Of a stretch of DNA of 5,633 nt, positions 1-5,162 are shown in pieces. The notes under the pieces were generated by a model. It did not search any database. It had not been told where the DNA came from and saw nothing but the letters and a program-made list of their open reading frames with translations. The DNA is from DASQWP01 sp050697555 (GTDB lineage Bacteria > Actinomycetota > Thermoleophilia > Gaiellales > Gaiellaceae), in assembly GCA_050697555.1 (NCBI GenBank), contig JBOHAD010000118.1:1-5633 (forward strand), written 5' to 3'. Within the stretch, counting starts at the first letter, position 1, and each line of letters starts with the position of its first letter. Position numbers and translations under genes: made by a program.

Positions 1-445
1 CGAAGGCGACCAGCGCCCCGCGGCCGCGCGCCTCCGGCGCGAGCGCCACGCGAATCGCGTTGCGGAGGTTCCGCGGGCCGTCCGTGTCGGGCTCGTCTGC
101 TGCCCGCTGCGCCCCCGTGAAGACGACCGCCGTGTCGGAGTCGAGCAGGCGGTCGACGACGTAGACGGTCTCCTCCATCGTGTCGGTTCCGTGCGTGACG
201 ACGACGCCCGCGACGTCCTCCCCGCGGCAGTGCTCGCGCACCCGGTCCGCGAGCTCGACCACGAGGTCGCCGTGCATGTCAAAGCTCGGAACGCTCGCGA
301 ACTCGTCGAGCTCGAGGGGTGGGGCGTCGGGCCACCGGAGCATGTCGACGAGCTCCTCGCCGCTGACCGCCGGGACGAGCTTGCCCGTGGCCGGATCCGG
401 GCGCATGGCGATCGTGCCGCCGGTGGAGACGACGACGACCGGCAT
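1..445 (-). CDS. L-asparaginase-family amidohydrolase, N-terminal part (runs off left edge)
   Basis: Asparaginases of this family hydrolyse the side-chain amide of L-asparagine to aspartate and ammonia. About 148 of the usual 320-330 residues are visible. The protein starts MPVVVVSTGGTIA, the family's first strand and first catalytic Thr (T11). HGTDTMEET follows at residues 85-93, with the second Thr-Asp pair at T87-D88. TGAQ and DGPRNL near residues 110-126 also match the family. The Lys completing the second triad lies outside the window. There is no signal peptide, so the enzyme should be cytoplasmic. ATG at 445 is chosen because the fold begins at once; the next Met (M14) would remove T11. 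The start lies 22 bases after the preceding permease stop and has only a weak Shine-Dalgarno, which suggests translational coupling within the transporter operon. An oddity is Phe55 where E. coli AnsB has Gln59. Family assignment is firm; the true amide substrate is not. Confidence 0.93.
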   Translation of the reverse strand, partial: MPVVVVSTGGTIAMRPDPATGKLVPAVSGEELVDMLRWPDAPPLELDEFASVPSFDMHGDLVVELADRVREHCRGEDVAGVVVTHGTDTMEETVYVVDRLLDSDTAVVFTGAQRAADEPDTDGPRNLRNAIRVALAPEARGRGALVAF

Positions 446-467
446 CGCGCCGCGGCCTGACGGGCCC

Positions 468-1358
468 CTAGCGGACGCCTGCGCCCTCGAGCTCGGGATG
501 TGGAACCTCCGTGACCGCTTCTCCGAGCTCCTGGCGCGCGCGCAGCAGCCTCGCCCGGCGACGAAGGACGATCGCGGCGACCACGAGGAAGACCCCGACG
601 GCGAGCAGGGAGACGGCTGTCGTCGCCGTGCCGAGCGCGTAGAGGTCGGGGCGGATAACCGCGCCGACGGTGAGGGCGAAGATCTCGAGAGGTAGCGTGT
701 TCGCGCCGGCGGCGAGAAGAGCGGTTCGGTCGTACTCGTTCCAGGAGAGCGTGAAGCCGAAGAGGAAGGCGCCGAGAAGGCCGGTCCAGACGAGCGGGAG
801 CGTCACCTCCCGGAACGTACGCAGGCTGCCGGCCCCGAGGTCGCGCGACGCTTCCTCGACCGTGTCGTCGTAGCGGTTCCAGACCGCGACCATGATGAGG
901 AAGCCGAAGGGCAGGCCCCAGACTACGTTGGTGCCGAGCGCGGTCTCCCAGAGGCCGGTTCTCTCGTCCATGAACCTCCAGAAGAACGCGGTGCCCAGGC
1001 TCAGGAGGATGCCCGGCGTCATGAGCGCGAGCATGATCAGGTAGAAGAGCGCGCCGTCCGCGCGGAACCGCCTGCGGTAGCCCATCGACAGCGTGAGGGC
1101 GAGAATCGCGACGAGGATGCCGGCGACCGCCGCCAGCTCGAGCGATCGGGTCGCGGTCTCGCGGATACTGTCGGACCGCGGGCCATTCACGAGCTGGTCC
1201 CACCAGTGGAAGCCCAGCCCCCGCATCGGGAACGTTACGGCCCCCTGCGGCCCCTGAAAGGAAAGAGCGGCCATGACGATCATCGGCCCGTACAGGAAGA
1301 GCAGGAAGAGGAGGAAGTAGACGGCAAGGATGCGCTTCGTCCAGCGACCGCGCCTCAT
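468..1358 (-). CDS. ABC transporter permease, PotC-like (second inner-membrane subunit)
   Basis: This is one of the two membrane subunits forming the import channel, 296 residues long; PotC is about 264. Hydrophobic segments lie near residues 9-32, 72-94, 103-127, 143-161, 190-208 and 245-265, giving the usual six helices. The ATPase-docking EAA loop is clear at residues 169-188 (EEASRDLGA, then TFREVTLP). A charged tail of about 30 residues follows the last helix. The start is the ATG whose A is the last base of the upstream permease stop (TGATG), with GGAGG seven bases before it. That one-base overlap implies tight translational coupling and equal output of the two permeases. Family membership is near certain; substrate cannot be read from this subunit. 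Confidence 0.95.
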   Translation of the reverse strand: MRRGRWTKRILAVYFLLFLLFLYGPMIVMAALSFQGPQGAVTFPMRGLGFHWWDQLVNGPRSDSIRETATRSLELAAVAGILVAILALTLSMGYRRRFRADGALFYLIMLALMTPGILLSLGTAFFWRFMDERTGLWETALGTNVVWGLPFGFLIMVAVWNRYDDTVEEASRDLGAGSLRTFREVTLPLVWTGLLGAFLFGFTLSWNEYDRTALLAAGANTLPLEIFALTVGAVIRPDLYALGTATTAVSLLAVGVFLVVAAIVLRRRARLLRARQELGEAVTEVPHPELEGAGVR

Positions 1359-2347
1359 CAGAGCTCCTCCCTGAGATTCGAGAACCGAAGGAGGACGAAG
1401 ACGCCGAGGAACATCGCCACGACGAGGAAGACGGCCGAGGCGGCGGCCTGGGGGAACTGCACGGAGGCGACCTGCGTCTGGACGATCGTCCCCACCGAGG
1501 CGACCTGCCCGCCGCCGATGATGCGTACCGTGGCGAACTCGCCCATGGTGAGGATGAAGACGAAGATCGAGCCGATCACGACGCCCGGCATGGCCTGGGG
1601 GAGGATCACCTCGCGGAAGGTCTTGAACGAGTTTGCGCCGAGATCGCGGGCCGCCTCGAGCGAGCTGCGGTCGATCTGGGCGAGCATGAAGAAGAGGGGT
1701 GCGACCATGAAGAGGATGTAGAGCTGGAGCATCGCCACCGTGACCGCGAAGTCCGAGAAGAGCAGGATGTCGAGGGGCTGGCTGATCAGGCCGAGATCCT
1801 CGAGCGCGGTGTTGAGCGCTCCCTGGCGGCCCATCATGGGGATCCAGGCGACCGCGCGGATGAGGTAGCTCGTCCAGAAGGGGGCGAGCGCGACGATGAA
1901 GAGGGCGATCTGCATGCGCAGGCTCGTGACGCTGATGGCTAGGAAGTAGGCGACCGGGAAGCCGAGGAGGAGGGCGGCGGCCACGATCACGAGCGAGTGC
2001 CAGAAGCTGTCCCACAGCTGGTTCCAGTACACGTTCGACTGGAACAGGAACTCGTAGTTCTCGAGCGTCCAGACAGACTCGAAGCCGCTCACCGTCCGCG
2101 TCCAGAAGCTCACGAGGACGATCATCAGGACGGGCGCGAGGAGGAAGAAGACGAGCCAGAGCGCTCCCGGGGCCGTCCAAGCGGCCGTCACGAGCGCCCG
2201 CCGTCCCCGTGCCCCGGCGGGTGCGCGCTCGCCGAGCGCAGCCGTCTCCTGCGCCCGCTCGTCGAGGATCTGCCCGACCTGCTCGATCTCCTCCGTGCGG
2301 AGGCCGCCCACGTTCAGCCCTCCCTCACGATCGGAGGGGCTGGACAT
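1358..2347 (-). CDS. ABC transporter permease, PotB-like (first inner-membrane subunit)
   Basis: This is the partner membrane subunit of the importer, 329 residues from the ATG at 2347. The first 50 or so residues are hydrophilic (acidic then Arg/Ala-rich) and presumably cytoplasmic. Helices lie near 60-80, 118-140, 146-166, 197-222, 255-275 and 302-322. The EAA loop is at 231-250 (EAARDLGANS, then TFREVILP). Two starts are plausible. ATG 2347 has AAGGAGG three bases before it and overlaps the ATPase gene by 23 bases. GTG 2311 has GGAGG at an ideal seven bases, overlying the ATPase stop region, and would give a protein 12 residues shorter. I keep the ATG for length and codon, but the GTG could be the real start. 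Transport function is secure; substrate is open. Confidence 0.94.
   Translation of the reverse strand: MSSPSDREGGLNVGGLRTEEIEQVGQILDERAQETAALGERAPAGARGRRALVTAAWTAPGALWLVFFLLAPVLMIVLVSFWTRTVSGFESVWTLENYEFLFQSNVYWNQLWDSFWHSLVIVAAALLLGFPVAYFLAISVTSLRMQIALFIVALAPFWTSYLIRAVAWIPMMGRQGALNTALEDLGLISQPLDILLFSDFAVTVAMLQLYILFMVAPLFFMLAQIDRSSLEAARDLGANSFKTFREVILPQAMPGVVIGSIFVFILTMGEFATVRIIGGGQVASVGTIVQTQVASVQFPQAAASAVFLVVAMFLGVFVLLRFSNLREEL
1366..1371 (-). promoter_or_regulatory. ribosome binding site of the PotC-like permease
   Basis: GGGAGG ends seven bases before ATG 1358 and lies inside the last codons of the PotB-like gene. Together with the TGATG stop/start overlap it fixes the start of the second permease and supports coupled translation. 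Confidence 0.8.
2319..2323 (-). promoter_or_regulatory. alternative ribosome binding site for the PotB-like permease (GTG 2311)
   Basis: GGAGG, directly after the ATPase stop codon, stands seven bases before GTG 2311. A second site, AAGGAGG at 2351-2357, stands only three bases before ATG 2347. Two start/Shine-Dalgarno pairs within 36 bases leave the true N-terminus open. Confidence 0.55.
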
Positions 2348-3476
2348 CCTCCTCCTTCCAGGAAAGCCGCACTGTGCTTCCCTCGCGGCCCCGGAAGTCG
2401 GGGTAGCGGTCGCCGGCCACCTTGGCCAGCAGCCTCTTCCCACCGGCCGAGACGTGGAGCTTAACCAGGTCGCCGAGGTACTCGATGACGTCGATCGCAC
2501 ATGCGATCTGGTTGGGCCCTCCCACGCCCGCGCCCTGCTCGTCGACGTGCATCGCCGCCGCGCGCACGGAGACGGCCGCGGCGGCACCGACGTCGAGACC
2601 GTCCGGCGGCGCGACCGCGCGGATCGCGACGTCCTCCCCCTCGAGCAGCAGGTGCTCGCCGTCACGTGAGGTGACCGTGCCGTGGAAGATGTTGTTGTCC
2701 CCCATGAACGCAGCGACCTGCACGTTCTCGGGCCTCGTAGAGATCGTGTAGGGGTCGGCCACCTGCTCGATGCGCCCCTCGTGCATGACGACGATCCTGT
2801 CCCCGACGGAGAGCGACTCTTCCTGGTCGTGGGTGACGTGGATGAACATCAGGCCGGTTTGATGCTGCAGGCTGCGCAGCTCGACGCGCATCCTCAGACG
2901 AAGGAGGCGGTCGAGGTCGCCAAGCGGCTCGTCCAGCAGAAGAGCCTTTGGCTCCATGACGAGCACACGGGCGAGCGCCACGCGCTGCTGCTGCCCACCC
3001 GAGAGCGCGCTCGGCTTGCGCTCGGCCATCTCCCGGAGCCCGACCATGTCGAGTGCCTCCCGCGCCTTCTCGCGACGGGCGTCCTTGGCGACGCCGTGCA
3101 TCTTCAGCCCGAACTCGACGTTCTCCCGCACCGTGCGGTGCGGAAAGAGCGCGAAGTGCTGGAAGACCGTCGTCGTCGGACGCTTGTCGGGCGGAAGGCC
3201 GAGGAGGCTCTGGCCGTCCAACAGGATGTCGCCGCTCGTCGGCTCCTCGTGCCCGCCGATCATCCTGAGCGTCGTCGTCTTGCCGCAACCGGAGGGGCCG
3301 AGGAGGACGACATACTCCCCGTGCTCGATGTGCAAGTCGATGTCGTCGACGGCGGCGACGTCCTCGCCGAACCGCTTCGTCAGGCTCCTGAGCTCGAGCC
3401 CGCTCGAGGCGGAAGGCTTCGAGGGGGCCGCCGTGGCGGCCCCCTCGTCTTGCGTCAGCGTCTGCTCGCGAGCCAC
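2325..3476 (-). CDS. ABC transporter ATP-binding protein, PotA-like, with C-terminal TOBE region
   Basis: This is the cytoplasmic ATPase that powers uptake, 383 residues, close to PotA (about 378). Motifs in order: Walker A GPSGCGKT at 60-67, Q-loop Gln106, signature LSGGQ at 158-162, Walker B ALLLDE at 178-183, D-loop at 186-189 and switch His216. The C-terminal third, roughly 260-375, matches the TOBE regulatory region of importers handling polyamines, sugars, iron or sulfate. The D-loop reads GDLD where relatives have (S/G)ALD, a small departure that does not suggest inactivity. The start is GTG 3476. The binding-protein stop is in the same frame 15 bases upstream, and no ATG, GTG or TTG occurs in frame between this GTG and the conserved core. 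The first 27 residues form an Ala/Ser-rich extension whose DNA contains a perfect inverted repeat. Confidence 0.97.
   Translation of the reverse strand: MAREQTLTQDEGAATAAPSKPSASSGLELRSLTKRFGEDVAAVDDIDLHIEHGEYVVLLGPSGCGKTTTLRMIGGHEEPTSGDILLDGQSLLGLPPDKRPTTTVFQHFALFPHRTVRENVEFGLKMHGVAKDARREKAREALDMVGLREMAERKPSALSGGQQQRVALARVLVMEPKALLLDEPLGDLDRLLRLRMRVELRSLQHQTGLMFIHVTHDQEESLSVGDRIVVMHEGRIEQVADPYTISTRPENVQVAAFMGDNNIFHGTVTSRDGEHLLLEGEDVAIRAVAPPDGLDVGAAAAVSVRAAAMHVDEQGAGVGGPNQIACAIDVIEYLGDLVKLHVSAGGKRLLAKVAGDRYPDFRGREGSTVRLSWKEEDVQPLRS
2493..2508. repeat. 7-bp inverted repeat within the ATPase gene (TOBE region)
   Basis: GATCGCA, CA, TGCGATC form a perfect 7-bp inverted repeat around two bases. 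It encodes part of the C-terminal domain (around ACAID) and may well be chance. I see no associated promoter or start. Confidence 0.35.
3420..3447 (-). repeat. perfect 13-bp inverted repeat (hairpin) inside the ATPase 5' coding region
   Basis: On the plus strand CGAGGGGGCCGCC (3420-3432) is followed by GT and by its exact reverse complement (3435-3447). In the transcript this folds into a very GC-rich stem of at least 12 bp with a four-base loop, covering about codons 10-19 of the ATPase gene. No U-run follows, so it is not a standard intrinsic terminator. Its place just after the binding-protein gene recalls hairpins that protect upstream mRNA or lower expression of downstream subunits in importer operons. 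Confidence 0.85.
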
Positions 3477-3491
3477 GCCTCGGGATCCTAG

Positions 3492-4895
3492 CTAGGCGGC
3501 CAGGAACTCGTTCCAGCGCTGCACCTGGTGCTGTTGCTCGTCCATGAGCGAGTTCCAGGAGCTGTAGACACAAGCGCGCTCGACGAACGCGCCGCCGTCG
3601 CGCACGGAGCCGACCGGGATGCCTGCCGTCTCCTGCCCGAACGGGTTGGGAATCGGCTCGGAGGCCGGCTGTCCCTCGATCCAGTAGTCCCACTCGAAGG
3701 GCTCGACGAACTCACGGCTCGTCTCCTGGACGACGTTGTAGTAGCCCTGCCGCATCATGATCGCGCCCGCATCGCCCTGGTGCCACCAGTTGATGTAGTC
3801 GAGACAGGCCTGGTACTTCGACGGATCGTCGGTCACGTGGCTCATGATCCCCATGCCCCCGGCCCAGCCCCGGAAGCCGCCGGGCGGAGCTGCGTAGCGA
3901 GTGGGATGGCCACTCGACTGGAGCAACGCGACGGCCGGCGACCACATCGACTCGATCACGACCTCGCCCGACTGCATGAGGGTGACCGACTCGTCGAAGG
4001 TCGTCCAGAACGCGCGGAAGTGGCCCTGGCCCTTCAGGTCGAGGAGGATCTGAATCAGCCCGTCGATCTCCTCCTGGGTCATGTTGCCGAGGTCGGCGAA
4101 CTCCATCATGCCCGCCTGGACGGCCGCGTTCGCGACGTCCTGCATCCCGATCGACGGATCGTTCAGCACGGCGACGCGCCCGCGCCACTCAGGGTTCAGC
4201 AGCTCGTCCCAATTGACCTCGTTGGGCTCCTTCTGGATGACCTCGCCGTTGTAGCCCATCGAGTCCATGTTGAAGTTGCCGCCGACCATGTTCACGAACT
4301 GCGGCTCGTCGCCCGAGACCTCGCCGGTCTCCGGGTCGCCCCAGGTGGTCAGCTCCCCGTCCTCGGTCACGTACATCTTCCGGAAGGGAGCGTCGCCGTC
4401 GCCGACCGAGCAGTCGGCGTTGCCCTCGTTCGCCTCGGCTGTGCCGACCTTGTAGAGCGCGGTGAGCTGGTCCCAGCGTTCGATCTGGTCGATCGGGATC
4501 GGCACCATGTTGCCGCTCGGCCAGATCTGGTCGATGTCGTTGAAGTAGCCGGAGAAGATGTCGAGCGACTCCGGCTGCGTGACGACCTTGTTCCGTCCCG
4601 TCACGGTGTCGGTGACGTCGAACGCGAGCGTAAAGCCGAGCGCCGCCTCTGCCGCCTCCCTGATCGGGTCGATGAGGTCGACGCCGAGCCCGGTCACGCG
4701 GAGCGTGCCCGTGAACTTCTCGGCCTCCTCGGTCCCTGCCTGTTGCGCTTCACCCCCGCCGCCGTCGTCGCCGCCGCAGGCGGCCAGCAGACCCCCGAAG
4801 CTGAGCGCCCCGGCGCCGGCGAGACCCCCCTTGACGAACCCGCGCCGGGTGATGCGCTCCCTCTGCATCCTTTCCAACCAGTCCCGTTCACTCAC
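3492..4895 (-). CDS. Tat-exported lipoprotein, PotD-like extracellular solute-binding protein
   Basis: This is the receptor that captures the substrate outside the membrane and hands it to the permeases. It has 467 residues against about 348 for E. coli PotD. Residues 16-22 (TRRGFVK) are a textbook twin-arginine motif. A hydrophobic stretch and lipobox LAAC follow, with Cys40 as lipid anchor, then a Gly/Asp/Glu-rich linker to about 60. The PotD-type two-lobe fold is recognisable in DIFSGYFNDIDQIWP (112-126), NWDELLNPEWRGRVAVLND (228-246), ESMWSPAVA (315-323) and GWAGGMGI (343-350). The stretch from about 150 to 212 looks longer than in PotD. Start GTG 4895 has AGGAGG six bases upstream; Met10 is a possible but less supported start. 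It is the first gene of the operon, just downstream of the promoter. Aligned by eye, PotD's Trp229 and Trp255 are kept while Asp257 and Glu171 are not, so spermidine is doubtful. Confidence 0.94.
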   Translation of the reverse strand: MSERDWLERMQRERITRRGFVKGGLAGAGALSFGGLLAACGGDDGGGGEAQQAGTEEAEKFTGTLRVTGLGVDLIDPIREAAEAALGFTLAFDVTDTVTGRNKVVTQPESLDIFSGYFNDIDQIWPSGNMVPIPIDQIERWDQLTALYKVGTAEANEGNADCSVGDGDAPFRKMYVTEDGELTTWGDPETGEVSGDEPQFVNMVGGNFNMDSMGYNGEVIQKEPNEVNWDELLNPEWRGRVAVLNDPSIGMQDVANAAVQAGMMEFADLGNMTQEEIDGLIQILLDLKGQGHFRAFWTTFDESVTLMQSGEVVIESMWSPAVALLQSSGHPTRYAAPPGGFRGWAGGMGIMSHVTDDPSKYQACLDYINWWHQGDAGAIMMRQGYYNVVQETSREFVEPFEWDYWIEGQPASEPIPNPFGQETAGIPVGSVRDGGAFVERACVYSSWNSLMDEQQHQVQRWNEFLAA

Positions 4896-5003
4896 GGGAA
4901 CCCTCCTTTCTCCTCGCCGACCACGTGCGAGTTGGGGGTTGAGGGACGGCCCGCGACGCCGGTGTACGAGACGAGCCCATGCGTGCCGCTACCGACATGT
5001 GAA
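4896..5003 (-). promoter_or_regulatory. predicted 5' leader of the transporter operon
   Basis: This is the span between the predicted transcription start and the binding-protein GTG. It holds the strong Shine-Dalgarno near its end and a short open frame from ATG 4998 to TGA 4888 that overlaps the GTG by 8 bases. I recognise no known riboswitch, T-box or attenuator: there is no terminator-like hairpin with a U-run. The boundary depends on the promoter call. Confidence 0.45.
4902..4907 (-). promoter_or_regulatory. ribosome binding site fixing the binding-protein start
   Basis: AGGAGG, within AAAGGAGGG, lies six bases before GTG 4895. This near-perfect anti-16S match at ideal spacing decides for the GTG over the downstream Met10 codon and predicts high translation of the binding protein, the subunit usually needed in excess. 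Confidence 0.85.
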
Positions 5004-5008
5004 GATGC

Positions 5009-5018
5009 TTGTATACGA
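5009..5018. promoter_or_regulatory. candidate GntR-type operator over the -10 box
   Basis: On the plus strand the sequence is TTGTATACGA, centred on the palindrome GTATAC. It fits the TNGTATACNA half-site pattern of FadR-like GntR regulators, for example the UxuR/ExuR-type box. It covers the -10 element, where a bound repressor would block RNA polymerase. No regulator gene lies in the window. The match is short and partly forced by the TATACA box, so this is a suggestion only. Confidence 0.3.
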
Positions 5019-5038
5019 TCTCGCGCCCTCCGAGTCAA
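5010..5038 (-). promoter_or_regulatory. sigma70-type promoter of the transporter operon
   Basis: The -35 box TTGACT (5038-5033) matches five of six consensus bases. After a 17-bp spacer comes TATACA (5015-5010), matching four of six including the key TA and second A. The predicted transcription start is near 5003, which gives a leader of about 108 nt before the binding-protein GTG. This is the only good promoter I found in the 267-base intergenic region, and it stands out in otherwise GC-rich DNA. Confidence 0.7.
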
Positions 5039-5162
5039 TAGGGAAGGACCCAAAGTCGGACATCGCAAAGCGCCCGTTCGCGGACGACCTGCCGCAGCGA
5101 CCATCGTGCTGCTAGAGACGACGGCCGTCCGTACTGGTTAGCGGCTTCCGCCACCCTGGCCC

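Noticed and set aside
1359..2180. Upstream extension of the PotC-like frame to a 570-codon frame
   Set aside because: The added part overlaps the PotB-like gene in another frame and is Arg/Pro/His-rich nonsense; the TGATG start with GGAGG at 1358 is clearly the real one.
2348..2665. Upstream extension of the PotB-like frame
   Set aside because: It lies inside the ATPase C-terminal coding region, is Ser/Arg/Thr-rich with no homology I recognise, and better starts with Shine-Dalgarno sites exist at 2347 and 2311.
3477..3494. In-frame TAG between binding protein and ATPase as a readthrough fusion
   Set aside because: The two genes do share a frame, but a fusion would put the ATPase outside the membrane; the GTG start explains the arrangement.
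3487..3496. Palindrome CCTAGCTAGG across the binding-protein stop codon
   Set aside because: It is short, has no spacer and no partner copy, and is partly made by the TAG stop itself; probably chance.
2662..3693. Minus-strand 343-codon frame overlapping the ATPase and the binding-protein end
   Set aside because: The ATPase in another frame has every ABC motif; this frame is a low-complexity Arg/Gly/Ala shadow.
5064..5082. Hairpin CGCGAA / 7-base loop / TTTGCG after the hydrolase gene, as a terminator
   Set aside because: The stem is only 6 bp with one G-U pair and no U-run follows; too weak to call.
4892..5104. Minus-strand 70-codon frame ending in a 4-base overlap with the binding-protein start
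   Set aside because: The promoter (5010-5038) lies inside it, so the operon transcript would not carry its start; no Shine-Dalgarno or homology supports it.
5120..5129. Palindrome GACGGCCGTC in the intergenic region
   Set aside because: It lies about 80 bases upstream of the -35 box, is a single copy, and such GC palindromes are common in this DNA.
3528..5141. Long plus-strand open frame (537 codons) opposite the binding-protein gene
   Set aside because: It is the antisense shadow of a clear minus-strand gene in GC-rich DNA, is full of Arg/Val/Asp/His repeats, shows no known domain, and crosses the promoter region.
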